A stretch of 64,000 bases of DNA from Singulisphaera sp. GP187 (GCA_945862215.1 CAMAXY010000005.1:21466-85465); one strand, 5' to 3'; positions 36,555-45,393 are shown, numbered from the stretch's first letter. Program-made: numbers and translations. Notes: generated from the sequence alone by a model not told the origin.

Positions 36555-36993
36555 GAGCCACGGAATTGAGACACGGAAATGAGCCGCGGAAATGCATTAG
36601 TGGGCAGCCGTGAAAAGTCCTCTCGGGGCTCAGACAGTCCTCGGCGACCGACACGATCTGATTTACGAAATTTTATTGCAAGTGCCGTCGGCCGCCTGCG
36701 GAACTCGCCCGAGAGAACTTTCCAACGGCTGGGCACGCACACAGAAGCTCGACGGATCTGAAAAACGTTCGAGCGAGAATTTGATTCGCCAACCTGGGCA
36801 GCGGAATGATTTGAACCCCGGCGAGTTTGCAAGCCGAGCCGGAGTCCGCGTAGGTGAGGCGCAGCATGTTTGAGCCCAGGGGCGAATCAGTCCGCTGCCA
36901 AAATCTGCACGAACCACTTTTGAGTCCATGCATAAGTGGGCAGCCGTGAAAAGTCCTCTCGGGGCTCAGACAGTCCTCGGCGACCGACACGAT
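36555..36993 (+). repeat. Large palindromic repeat, copy B (full unit plus 63-base partial unit)
   Basis: No gene in the 490-base gap. It opens with three short variants of GAGCCACGGAAAT. A full unit (about 36594-36930) has P1 (36605-36731, CAGCCG...CGGCTG, AT-rich apical loop near ATTTACGAAATTTTAT), a GCTCGACG/CGTTCGAGC hairpin and P2 (36797-36899, GGCAGCGG...CCGCTGCC). A second unit starts at 36931 and stops inside P1 at CGACACGAT (36993), 14 bases before the stop of the convergent gene. It has the same orientation as copies A, C and D. Confidence 0.88.
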
Positions 36994-37007
36994 ACGGACA
37001 ACCGGGG

Positions 37008-38240
37008 TTACTTCTTCGCGTCCTCGGGGCGGCTAGCACCTGGCGGAGGCAAAGGAGGAGTCTCGCCTAGTACAATTTCACATCGTCGGAGAAGGTCCTC
37101 AGAAAGTTCTCGCCGTTCGAAAAGATCTGGCTGAATCGCCGCTACGAGATTCTGTGGGCGAGCCTCGCCGACTCCGGACGCGACGTCGTCGTCCCATTGG
37201 TTGCATGCGCGTTCGAGGCGTTTGCAGAGTTCTGCGTATCTCTGCTCATAGAACTCCCGGAGTCCGCTGACCGTTGAACGGACATCTGCGGTTACCGCGT
37301 CATCGCTCGCGACGCGTGAAAATAGCCGAACTGTGTTTGCGTGAGCGGCGTCGGGATAGATTTCCGGGAAAAACCGTATCTGGCAGACGCGCTGCACTTC
37401 CGATGCCACATCCCCAGGGAGCGTTGCCAGTAAGTCTTGATTGAAACGAAGATGGAGATCACGGATTCGTTTGATCACTTTGGCTGGTCGCGCCCATATT
37501 CTCGCAGGATCGTTATCTTCGCTATCCGGCGCCCCGCGAGCAGAGCCAGAAAGCAAATCTTGGGTTTTCCGTCCGGCATCAAGCTGCGATGCAGACCATT
37601 TCTCCAGCAATGACGTCAGTTCCCTTTCATATTCACTCAGCTTCGCCATAATGACGGTGCGATTTTCATCCGTGACTTGGCTCGCTGGCAGATTGCCCCA
37701 AAGATCGCGAAGTTCCAGGTTTACCCATCGGTCCGTCGTAACCACTGAATGGCACTTCCTGCGCTTCGCATGGCCGCGAAGCACCTCAAGTTGTTCAACC
37801 TGAGCAGGCGTCAGAACTGGGACCAGTGAATCGATGAATTGAAGTTCATCCTGAAGCGCAGCGATCATCAGTTGATTCGCGGCACGACATGTATCCTGCC
37901 AAACCGTGTTGAACTCCTGGGACGACACGCCACTCGCCTGGAGAGTCTTCGACGCCTCTGATGCCTTCGCCAAGTAATGAGGCATCAATCGATCAAACAG
38001 CGGATTGCGGTGATCGTGTACATAGGATTCATACATCGACAGAATCATTGACGATTGTTCCTTGGTTAGGTCGAAAATGCGGTTCCAATCGATGACTTCG
38101 GCTCGCGTCAGTGGAGTATCAGCGGGCATCGCCGGATAGGCGTATCCGACCTCTGGTTGCATATAGTTTCGAAGAACTTTAGGCTCATCAGCGGCGGCGA
38201 TTCCGGCCGAGAGCAATACGATCGCAGCAAGTTTGTACAC
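37008..38240 (-). CDS. Secreted protein of unknown function, paralogue of the partial gene at 63159
   Basis: I start at GTG 38240, 5 bases after GGGAGG (MYKLAAIVLLSAGIAAADEP, a signal peptide), not at the track start 38267, which overlaps the upstream gene. That gives 410 residues, mostly helical and charged. I do not recognise the family, but the gene at 63159 is clearly homologous over at least 270 residues: shared HYLAKASEAS/RYLAKAAEAS, EFNTxW, ELQFIDSL/ELKFIDSL, VLRGxAxRRK, STDRW-type and LELRxxW. A Cys-rich secreted protein gene is directly upstream. It lies in the accessory segment between repeats B and C. Confidence 0.7.
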   Translation of the reverse strand: MYKLAAIVLLSAGIAAADEPKVLRNYMQPEVGYAYPAMPADTPLTRAEVIDWNRIFDLTKEQSSMILSMYESYVHDHRNPLFDRLMPHYLAKASEASKTLQASGVSSQEFNTVWQDTCRAANQLMIAALQDELQFIDSLVPVLTPAQVEQLEVLRGHAKRRKCHSVVTTDRWVNLELRDLWGNLPASQVTDENRTVIMAKLSEYERELTSLLEKWSASQLDAGRKTQDLLSGSARGAPDSEDNDPARIWARPAKVIKRIRDLHLRFNQDLLATLPGDVASEVQRVCQIRFFPEIYPDAAHANTVRLFSRVASDDAVTADVRSTVSGLREFYEQRYAELCKRLERACNQWDDDVASGVGEARPQNLVAAIQPDLFERRELSEDLLRRCEIVLGETPPLPPPGASRPEDAKK

Positions 38241-38257
38241 ATCGCCTCCCGTTGTAA

Positions 38258-38644
38258 TTATGGGCACTTCTTGCCGGTAGGTGCTTCATGGATGTGAAGG
38301 ATGTTGTGGACAATGACAGTTGGCACACAACCATGCGGGGGCGAGCAAGCCCAAAGTAACATGTGACAACGTGCTGCGAGATCGTCCGTCGGGCCGCAAC
38401 CGTTCAGTCCGCTTTCTCCGACAGCCACTGCTGTACATTGCCAAAGTAGTTCATTTGCGATGATCGTGTGCGGGCAAGAATAAACTCCGCAATTCGTTCC
38501 CATTCCGTCGACATAACAGGCAAGGGTACGCTCAGGCTTCCAGCAGCAGCATGGTATGACTTGAGTATTAGCCGACGATACGAGCGCGACGGAAAGAGTT
38601 CCGAACGCGAAGATGTGAATGATAACGGCTGGAATCTTTATCAT
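38258..38644 (-). CDS. Small secreted Cys-rich protein
   Basis: A 128-residue protein with a signal peptide (MIKIPAVIIHIFAFGTLSVALVSS) and about a dozen cysteines in the mature part (IPCCCWKPERTLACYVDGMGTNCGVYSCPH, WQC, NGCGP, CHMLLWACSPPHGC). No family recognised. The density of cysteines suggests disulfide bonding or metal binding outside the cytoplasm. Its stop is 17 bases before the start of the 37008-38240 gene, so the two form an operon. Confidence 0.55.
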   Translation of the reverse strand: MIKIPAVIIHIFAFGTLSVALVSSANTQVIPCCCWKPERTLACYVDGMGTNCGVYSCPHTIIANELLWQCTAVAVGESGLNGCGPTDDLAARCHMLLWACSPPHGCVPTVIVHNILHIHEAPTGKKCP

Positions 38645-39005
38645 GATTTTCTTTCTTCTGGCATGTGAAGCGCCATGCCCTATGAGAGGCGACCAAATTT
38701 GGCACTTCGAAAGTTTGACGCAGGTGCTTCAAGCCACAGTTGCGTCGCCACCGGAACTGAGCGAAACCGTTCGACGAGATCGGCTCCGCACACCGAATAG
38801 TGGTGCTGCGTTAGATTACCGTCGCAGCGGTTCGTTTCAATACGGAATGTGCCAACAATAAGACACTTTGTGTTTATGAAGCTGCGAATTACGGAACGTG
38901 TCGTCCACTGGTGGTCTCTGGTCTGGTGCACGATTTGTTGACACACCGATTTGGGAGATTTAAAGTTAATGTTTGACATGAAGAAGCCTGGTTTTTGTTG
39001 AATAA
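38645..39005. other. Gene-free stretch in accessory segment
   Basis: No ORF here has convincing start context or family similarity; the overlapping short ORFs on both strands look random. TTTGACATGAAG near 38973 is the only promoter-like fragment. Confidence 0.5.
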
Positions 39006-39006
39006 C

Positions 39007-39053
39007 GCACCCGTAGCGCAGGGAGAGCGAAGCCCGACCGGAGCGACGGGTGC
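39007..39053. repeat. REP-like hairpin at the edge of the IS ruin
   Basis: GCACCCGT (39007-39014) pairs with ACGGGTGC (39046-39053) around a purine-rich interior (AGCGCAGGGAGAGCGAAG...). It sits just before the transposase remnant and may be an IS end or an independent REP-type palindrome. Confidence 0.5.
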
Positions 39054-39059
39054 CATCAG

Positions 39060-39717
39060 CGTGGATAAGGGGCTGGTCGAGAGTTCGCAATAAAGATGTC
39101 GTCCTGCGAATCCTGCGCGGCGAGACCCTCGATGCGCTCGGTCGAGAGCCCACCGTCTCGCCAGCGAAGCTCGCCCCAAGCAAAGAACCAATGGCGGGAT
39201 TATTTTCTTGTCGGCGGACAACGTGGAATTCAAGTGCGCGATCCAGATCCGCGCGATGATTTCATTCAAGATCTCAAGACCAAAAACTCAAGACCAAGAT
39301 TGGCGATCAAACGATGATGCATCGAATTGCTCGAGAAGAAAATCAATCAACTGGAAGAAGGACTGCGTTTTCCACAGCGGAGGCCATCGCGATGAGCAGG
39401 TCAGTCCGCAACGATGTCACCCTCCGCTTTGAAACCTTTCGGCATCAAGCGCGTCTGCACAGTGTGGAATATCTCGCGCGCAACGATGCAGCGACACAAG
39501 GTGCTCGCGTTGCACGGGGCAACGCCGAAGAAGAAGCGCGGACCCAAGACATGCTTGGCCGATGCACAGGTACTCGAAGAGATCAAGATTGTGCTGCGCA
39601 ATTTGCGATTCGTCGGCATTCGATCGAGTCCATCATTCGTCAGGAGTCCAGAGGGCAACGGCTGTGCCGAACGATTCATTCGAACACTCAAGGAGCAATT
39701 GCTCTGGCTCATCGGAG
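39060..39717 (+). pseudogene. IS3-family transposase remnant (OrfA + OrfB, frameshifted and internally deleted)
   Basis: The pieces read in order but in different frames. First, RNKDVVLRILRGETLDALGRE...VSPAKLA is an OrfA-type helix-turn-helix. After a frameshift comes RDYFLVGGQRGIQVRDPDPRDDF. Then LLEKKINQLEEGLRFP in a third register, followed by the OrfB start KPFGIKRVCTVWNISRATMQRHK and GPKTCLADAQVLEEIKIVLRNL. Most of the rve catalytic core is missing; the frame then jumps to PEGNGCAERFIRTLKEQLLWL, the conserved end around the last catalytic Glu. The element is dead. It ends 2 bases before repeat copy C. Confidence 0.85.
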
Positions 39718-39719
39718 TG

Positions 39720-40170
39720 GAGCCACGGAAACGCATAAGTGATCAGCCGTGAAAAGATCCCGCCGGGCTCAGACAGTCCTCGGCGACCGACACGATCTGA
39801 TTTACGAAATTTTATTGCAAGTGCCGTCGGCCGCCTGCGGAACTCGCCCGGCAGAATTTTTCAACGGCTGGGCACGCACACAGAAGCTCGACCGATCTGA
39901 AAAACGTTCGAGCGAGAATTTGATTCGCCAACCTGGGCAGCGGAATGATTTGAACCCCTGCGAGTTTGCAAGCCGAGCCGGAGTCCGCGTAGGCGAGGCG
40001 CAGCATGTTTGAGCCCGGGGGCAAATCATTCCGCTGCCAAATTATGCACGAACCACATTTGAGCCCATATATGCGTCCCGCGGCGTTCTCATAAACCATT
40101 CTGTTTTTTTGAGCCCGGGGGCAAATCAGTCCGCTGCCAAAATCTGCACGAACCACTTTTGAGCCCATGC
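39720..40170 (+). repeat. Large palindromic repeat, copy C (full unit with duplicated right end)
   Basis: No gene in this stretch. A full unit runs from GAGCCACGGAAACGCATAAGTG to GAGCCCATATATGCG (about 40074). It includes P1 with loop ATTTACGAAATTTTAT, the GCTCGACCG/CGTTCGAGC hairpin, and P2. After about 36 unrelated bases the right end (GAGCCCGGGGGCAAATCAGTCCGCTGCC...GAGCCCATGCA) is repeated, stopping 4 bases before the stop of the S9 peptidase gene. Same orientation as A, B and D and again between convergent 3' ends, counting the IS ruin as the plus-strand gene. Confidence 0.88.
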
Positions 40171-40174
40171 ACAG

Positions 40175-42214
40175 CTAAAAAATCTTCTTCCACCACGCAA
40201 GGATTTCTCCAAGGCGGTGCATTCGAAGATCTGGCGGTCCAGCTCGACTCATTCCGTGACTTGTCTCACGGGGATATTTCACAAAGCGAACTGGAACATT
40301 TTGAACCGCAAGCGCTGCATGCACTTGCTCTGATTGTTCGATGTTGCATCGAAGATCGCCTTCGCTATGAATGAGCAACATTGGCGTGCGCGCTTTTGAA
40401 AAACTTGCGATTGGGCTGGATTTCCAAAGATGCTTGGGATCCGAATAGGCAGAGCCAGTCCAATATATGCCGGGAACATCTGGTAAATCTGAATTTCCAG
40501 AGTGACTGACGATGTTCGAAACGCATCGATCGCTGATCGCTCCGCAGTATTCGCTCGAATGTCCAACCGCCCACAGAGTCATGAAGCCGCCGTATGAACC
40601 ACCCATGATTCCGATGCGCGCATTGTCGATTCCACGATCGCTGCGCATCGCACGTGTAATCGCTTGGACATCCATCCAATCCTTCCCGCCCCACGTGCCT
40701 TGAATTGCTTGGCAGAATGCGCGCCCATATCCCTTCGATCCACGAGGATTTCCATACACAACGGTGTATCCCTCCGCCGCGAGCAACTGAAATTCGTGAA
40801 AGAACGCCCACCCATATTGAGCGTGTGGTCCTCCATGCACTTCGAGTACGCCTGGAGTTTTCCGTCCAGCTCGTGCCGACTTTGGCGGACGCATCGTCCA
40901 ATAGTGAACAGCGACTCCGTCCTTTGCTTTAGTCCACGATTCTTCGGGCAGTGCAAGATCGAGTTCATCGCAGAGCGCACTGTTGAGACGCGTGACTTGG
41001 CGAACTGGAAATTCTCTGCCAGTGATATCTGCAACACAAACTTCTGGCGGTTCAGTTGGCGCAGAACGAATGAGCGCAATGCGCGCGCCATCACGAGAAA
41101 GTGTGCAAGGAAGATGTTCGGCGCCAGTCGGTGTATGCAGAGCTATAAAGTTGCCGCCGAGACTTGCACTGGCAATATGGCCAGAGCCGTGCCATCCAAT
41201 TCGCATCAGCAAAGAGTCCCCGCCTGGCATCCATTGAATCCATGAAGCAAATGATGTATCGACCGAGTCCGAGAGTGTCGCACTCATTAAGCAAAAATCG
41301 CTTGAACGAAGCAGATTTCTGGTGATTTTCGTTCGGAGGTCGTGTACGAATAATCCGAGATTTTCGGTTGCATACATTTCTGTTCGGCCAATTCTGCCTG
41401 CGTATGCAACCATTGTTCCATCAGGGCTCCACGTCACAGAACTCTTGGGTCCATCAGAAAGTCCATCAAGTGCCTTGATTTTTCCAGTTCGCACATCTGC
41501 GATCACGATTTCCATCTTCCAAGGTTCGAAGAGCGCGCGAGGAGAACGATTGACCGTCGCAGCAATCGTTTTTCCGTCTGGTGACCAATCGAAGGAAAAC
41601 GTTCCAAGAGTATCGCCCAGTGCAAGCTCTCGAATGCGGCGCGTGCGGATATTCAAGATATGCAATCGAAAGCGAGCCGATCCGAAGACGCCATCGCCGT
41701 CGAGTCTGTACCACGGATCATCAATCACGAGCGGTGGAGTGCTTCGCCCACTTGCAGTGCGCGCTTTGGCAGCAGCGGCAGTTCTCTCGGCGAGAGTCTG
41801 GCGGTATGCGAATGCAATCTCGTCTCCATTTGGAGAAAATCGAAAGTTTCCGATCGACCCATCAAGAAGTTTCGTCAATTTCTTGGGCGCTGCCAGTTTC
41901 ATTCCGCGCATCGCTGCCAACATAATTTGCGGATTTCCTCGTTCTGCTTCACGAACAAATGCAATTGAAGTCCCATCCGGCGACCAGCGTGGGGAACGAT
42001 CGCGCGGGCCCGCTGTCAATCGCCGCGATTTCGTCACTCCATCTGCAGATGCGATCCAAATTTCCGTGCAATAGGTGCTTGGCTCATCTGCAACTTTGTG
42101 CACGAATGCGATGCGCTCTCCATTGCCGTCGATTTGAGGGTCGGATGGAACAACAAGTTTCCGAACATCTTCCGCAGTGATTTTCCGAGATTTTATTTGT
42201 GCTCGTCGTGCCAT
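40175..42214 (-). CDS. S9-family serine peptidase (prolyl oligopeptidase / acylaminoacyl-peptidase type)
   Basis: A 679-residue protein. The N-terminal two thirds form a WD40-like/TolB propeller with repeated SPDG motifs (PRWSPDGTSIAFVRE, FRFSPNGDEIAF, FDWSPDGKTIAA, VTWSPDGTMVAY). The C-terminal alpha/beta-hydrolase domain has GGPHAQYGWAFFHEFQLLAAEGY, the nucleophile elbow GGSYGGFMTLW, and a later HSEGDLRCNIEQSEQ carrying Asp, with a catalytic His in ETSHGMSRAG. No signal peptide, so cytoplasmic. It probably cleaves short peptides. It is divergent from the HutG-like gene. Confidence 0.92.
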   Translation of the reverse strand: MARRAQIKSRKITAEDVRKLVVPSDPQIDGNGERIAFVHKVADEPSTYCTEIWIASADGVTKSRRLTAGPRDRSPRWSPDGTSIAFVREAERGNPQIMLAAMRGMKLAAPKKLTKLLDGSIGNFRFSPNGDEIAFAYRQTLAERTAAAAKARTASGRSTPPLVIDDPWYRLDGDGVFGSARFRLHILNIRTRRIRELALGDTLGTFSFDWSPDGKTIAATVNRSPRALFEPWKMEIVIADVRTGKIKALDGLSDGPKSSVTWSPDGTMVAYAGRIGRTEMYATENLGLFVHDLRTKITRNLLRSSDFCLMSATLSDSVDTSFASWIQWMPGGDSLLMRIGWHGSGHIASASLGGNFIALHTPTGAEHLPCTLSRDGARIALIRSAPTEPPEVCVADITGREFPVRQVTRLNSALCDELDLALPEESWTKAKDGVAVHYWTMRPPKSARAGRKTPGVLEVHGGPHAQYGWAFFHEFQLLAAEGYTVVYGNPRGSKGYGRAFCQAIQGTWGGKDWMDVQAITRAMRSDRGIDNARIGIMGGSYGGFMTLWAVGHSSEYCGAISDRCVSNIVSHSGNSDLPDVPGIYWTGSAYSDPKHLWKSSPIASFSKARTPMLLIHSEGDLRCNIEQSEQVHAALAVQNVPVRFVKYPRETSHGMSRAGPPDLRMHRLGEILAWWKKIF

Positions 42215-42240
42215 AGAAGATCATCGTAGGATCATCCGTC

Positions 42241-43194
42241 ATGACATGGGTATGGCGAGGACGAGATGATGGACCAGATCCAGCGGCACAACGTTGGCAT
42301 CAAGTGATCCGTCCATGGGATGCTGCTCCACGCGCGCGCGGACGGAAGTGTCCAATTGTTGTCATTGGCTATCCAACTGATGCGGGCGTTCGAGCAAACT
42401 TCGGTCGTCCAGGTGCGGTGGATGGTCCCGCAGCACTGCGAACGGCATGCGCAAATTTGCCCGCGCCTACAACGCACGCTCTCTTTGATGCAGGCGATGC
42501 GAGTGGTGCTGGAGAAGATGTTGAAAGTTGGCAGCAATCACTCGCCGCGGCAGTTTCGGCAGTACGCGCTGGCGATGGAATCCCACTCATTCTTGGTGGA
42601 GGTCACGATCAAGCTTTCGGTCACTGGATTGGCACTGTGCGCGCCGCTGCAGATGGCGCAGTTGTTGGATGCATCAACTTCGATGCGCATATCGATATGC
42701 GTATGTTGCAATCTGGTCGCGCGCATTCTGGCACTCCATTTTTTCAAGTGCATGCATGGAGCGCGGCGCATAGCCGACCGTTCAAATACATGCTGCTTGG
42801 TATGCAACCTCCGCATAACACGCCTGCATTGATTCATGCCGCATCCGCCGCAGGAGCGCAACTTGTTGATGCTGATGCCTTTCATCCTGGCCAAGAAGCA
42901 TCGCTGTTGCAATTGATCGATCGTTTTCTTTCCACAGTCGATCTTGTCTGTTTGAGTATCGACTTGGATGTCTTCAGCGCAGCCGCCGCACCTGGCGTGA
43001 GCGCTCCATCACCAATGGGAATCGCTCCCGATGCAACTTTCCGCACGATTCTTCGGCGAATCGCGGCAAGTGGAAAAGTTGCGGGCATTGAAGTCGCGGA
43101 GTGCGCTCCGTCGTTGGATATCGGAGGACGCACAGCGCGCTTGGGCGCTGCAGTCATCGACACAATTGTGCGCTCGCTTTGGACACAGTTATGA
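42241..43194 (+). CDS. Ureohydrolase-family enzyme, formimidoylglutamase-like (HutG)
   Basis: A 317-residue arginase/agmatinase-superfamily metalloenzyme. Mn ligands are visible in LILGGGHDQAFGH, CINFDAHIDMR and LSIDLDVFSAAAAPGVSAP. The PTDAGVRANFGRPGAVDGPAALR N-terminus is the HutG-like version. Formimidoylglutamase yields glutamate and formamide from formimidoylglutamate at the end of histidine degradation. No other hut genes are in the window, so arginase or agmatinase activity cannot be excluded. The mak gene follows 27 bases downstream. Confidence 0.82.
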   Translation: MTWVWRGRDDGPDPAAQRWHQVIRPWDAAPRARGRKCPIVVIGYPTDAGVRANFGRPGAVDGPAALRTACANLPAPTTHALFDAGDASGAGEDVESWQQSLAAAVSAVRAGDGIPLILGGGHDQAFGHWIGTVRAAADGAVVGCINFDAHIDMRMLQSGRAHSGTPFFQVHAWSAAHSRPFKYMLLGMQPPHNTPALIHAASAAGAQLVDADAFHPGQEASLLQLIDRFLSTVDLVCLSIDLDVFSAAAAPGVSAPSPMGIAPDATFRTILRRIAASGKVAGIEVAECAPSLDIGGRTARLGAAVIDTIVRSLWTQL

Positions 43195-43221
43195 GGATTT
43201 TGTCATGAGGATGCGGGCGTG

Positions 43222-44127
43222 ATGCGAATTGGAATTGATCTTGGCGGAACAAAAATCGCAGGCTGTGCGCTGAGCGAAGATGGGAAAGAAATTCTGCGAC
43301 GAAGGGTCGCAACTCCCAAAGGTGATTATGCCGCAACAGTCGCAGCAATCGCGTCGCTGGTGCTTTCAATTGAAAAAGATGTCGCCGCATCTTGCACAGT
43401 TGGAATTGGTTATCCCGGAAGTGTCTCGCCGAAAAACGGCACGCACCGCAACGCAAATTCGACATGTTTGAATGGACAAGATCTCATCGGTGATCTTTCA
43501 TTGCAACTGGGCCGAGAAATTCGCGGAGCAAACGACGGAAATTGTCTTGCGCTGAGCGAAGCTTTCGATGGAGCAGGACGGGATGCGCGCGTTGTCTTCG
43601 CTGTGATCATCGGAACTGGTGTCGGCGGGGGAGTTGTCGTTGATAAACGCATCTTGGTTGGTCGCAACGCAATTGCAGGTGAATGGGGGCATTGCCCGAT
43701 GCCTGGAACCGATGGCGCGGAACGTCGTGCGAGGCATTGTTATTGCGGTAAAGAAGGTTGCATTGAACAGTTTCTTGCGGGTCCATCTTTGGAAGCAGAG
43801 TATTTTCGAAATACAAACGAGCTTCGTTCACTTGATGAGATCGTCGCGCGCAGTGTCGTTCAAATCGATTCGAGTGCAACGGCGGTGATTGACTTGCTTT
43901 GCCAACGTTTCGCAGATGCTCTTGCCGTCGTGGTCAACACCATCGATCCTGATGTGATTGTCGTTGGTGGAGGTGTGAGCAATGTCAAGACGATCTTCGA
44001 GCGAACGCCGGCGTTGGTCGCAGCGCGGATTTTCTCCGACCAATTCGATACGCCAATTGTTCAGGCGCAATTCGGCGATGCGAGCGGAGTACGAGGCGCC
44101 GCGCGTTTGTGGGATGCTCGCTCCTAG
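43222..44127 (+). CDS. mak: ROK-family fructokinase (Mak-like)
   Basis: A 301-residue ROK sugar kinase; I start at ATG 43222 (MRIGIDLGGTKIAG, phosphate-1 motif), not the GTG 3 bases upstream. Segments NANSTCLNGQDLIGDLSLQLGREI, ANDGNCLALSEAFDGAGRDARVVFAVIIGTGVGGG, IAGEWGHCPMPG and the zinc motif CYCGKEGCIE closely parallel the E. coli manno(fructo)kinase Mak. Phosphorylates fructose or mannose. The last 4 bases overlap the convergent DadA-like gene. Confidence 0.85.
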   Translation: MRIGIDLGGTKIAGCALSEDGKEILRRRVATPKGDYAATVAAIASLVLSIEKDVAASCTVGIGYPGSVSPKNGTHRNANSTCLNGQDLIGDLSLQLGREIRGANDGNCLALSEAFDGAGRDARVVFAVIIGTGVGGGVVVDKRILVGRNAIAGEWGHCPMPGTDGAERRARHCYCGKEGCIEQFLAGPSLEAEYFRNTNELRSLDEIVARSVVQIDSSATAVIDLLCQRFADALAVVVNTIDPDVIVVGGGVSNVKTIFERTPALVAARIFSDQFDTPIVQAQFGDASGVRGAARLWDARS

Positions 44128-45380
44128 CGTCGATCAGGTCGCACGGCGGCAAGAATTTCGGGATCAATCGACTGTGTTTGCCCACAAATATCTGCGGCGA
44201 TGATTCGACCAGTGACCGGTCCGAGCATCAACCCCATCATTGCATGACCCGTTGCGATGTACAACCCCGGAGTCGATTTGGCAAAGCCGATCACAGGCAT
44301 TCCATCTGCAGTGCATGGTCGATAGCCCGCCCATTCTGCCGTCACGCGACCTGAGTCGATACCGTGCAAATATTTCCGCGCGCCTGCAATGAGTGCATTG
44401 AGTCGTCGTCGCATCCAAGGTCGTCCAACAGGTGCAATCTCAAGCGTTCCCGCTAAACGCAATTGATCTCCCATCGGGTTATACGCAACAAATGTTTCGT
44501 GCATCACTCCACCAGTGACAGGTAATTGCGGCACTCCATCCAGCTGCACGTGATATCCGCGAGCAGGTTGCATCGGCACAGAAATTCCAGCAGATTTCGC
44601 AAGTTCGCTCGACCATATTCCTGCAGCAAGCACGACATTTTCTCCATGCACAATTTCACCTGTGGAAAGTCGTGCTCCGATGCATTTTCCTTTCGCATCT
44701 CGCTCGATTCCTGCAACAGTCACACCCGTACGAATATTCACGTTGTGTCGCGGCAGTGCATCAGCAAGTCCTCGCACAAGACGACCCGGATGAATGATCG
44801 CGCTGTCGACATAATGAATTGCGCCGGCAACTTCATCTTTATATGCCCCATCGCGTCGACGCAGTTCAGCTCCAGAAATTCGATCAGTGCGATATCCCAT
44901 CGGTGAAAGTGTTCGTCCCTCGTGCGCCGCAGCATTCAGATTGTTCTCGTCAAGAATTAAATCCATCCAACCTGATCGGCGGTAGAGACAGTCGATTGAT
45001 TCGGCATCGAGAATCTCTTCAAGCGCCTGAACGGTTCTCCAACCCATTGCACACAGCGTTTGCAAGCATCGCTCTGTATGTGCTTGGTTGCAGTGTCGAT
45101 GAAATGTCCAAAGCCAGCGCAGAAGATCTGGCGAAAGACTTGGGCGAATCCACAGTGGACTGGATGAATTGAACATCCAGCGAAGTCCTCTCCATGATGC
45201 ACCAGGTCTTGTGAGCGGATAATGACCAATTGAAAAAAGACCCGCATTTCCGCAAGAAGCGCCATCAAATGTAGTGCTTTGGTCGAGCACAACAACATCA
45301 ACTCCGCACTTCGCAAGTTCATACGCTCCGCATAATCCAACAATGCCTGCGCCAATGATGACCGTCCGTGGTGATCCCAT
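44124..45380 (-). CDS. FAD-dependent D-amino acid dehydrogenase-like oxidoreductase (DadA family)
   Basis: A 418-residue DAO-family flavoprotein. The N-terminal dinucleotide motif is VIIGAGIVGLCGAYELAKCGVDVVVLDQ; SCGNAGLFSIGHYPLTRPG resembles DadA substrate-loop starts. C-terminal AEWAGYRPCTADGMPVIG and GLYIATGHAMMGLMLGPVTGRIIA are the second FAD contact and typical of DadA and hydroxyproline-type dehydrogenases. It oxidises a D-amino acid or imino acid to the keto or imino product. No alanine racemase is nearby, so substrate is open. Confidence 0.87.
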   Translation of the reverse strand: MGSPRTVIIGAGIVGLCGAYELAKCGVDVVVLDQSTTFDGASCGNAGLFSIGHYPLTRPGASWRGLRWMFNSSSPLWIRPSLSPDLLRWLWTFHRHCNQAHTERCLQTLCAMGWRTVQALEEILDAESIDCLYRRSGWMDLILDENNLNAAAHEGRTLSPMGYRTDRISGAELRRRDGAYKDEVAGAIHYVDSAIIHPGRLVRGLADALPRHNVNIRTGVTVAGIERDAKGKCIGARLSTGEIVHGENVVLAAGIWSSELAKSAGISVPMQPARGYHVQLDGVPQLPVTGGVMHETFVAYNPMGDQLRLAGTLEIAPVGRPWMRRRLNALIAGARKYLHGIDSGRVTAEWAGYRPCTADGMPVIGFAKSTPGLYIATGHAMMGLMLGPVTGRIIAADICGQTQSIDPEILAAVRPDRR

Positions 45381-45393
45381 AGTTCCCTATGCT

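Noticed and set aside
36797-36899. tRNA-Cys-like sequence in P2 read on the minus strand (GGCAGCGG acceptor-like ends, TTGCAAA, GGGGTTCAAATC)
   Set aside because: The T stem does not pair after TTCAAAT, no D arm can be drawn and the length is about 103 bases. At best it is a tRNA-derived relic.
38680-39183. 167-aa minus-strand ORF in the accessory segment
   Set aside because: Part of it is antisense to the IS3 OrfA remnant and the composition looks random; no family similarity.
17754-40170. Repeat copies as integron attC sites with gene cassettes between
   Set aside because: The elements are imperfect palindromes near gene ends, but I found no clear RYYYAAC/GTTRRRY core pair. Copies are separated by many kilobases of housekeeping genes, and no integron integrase is in the window.
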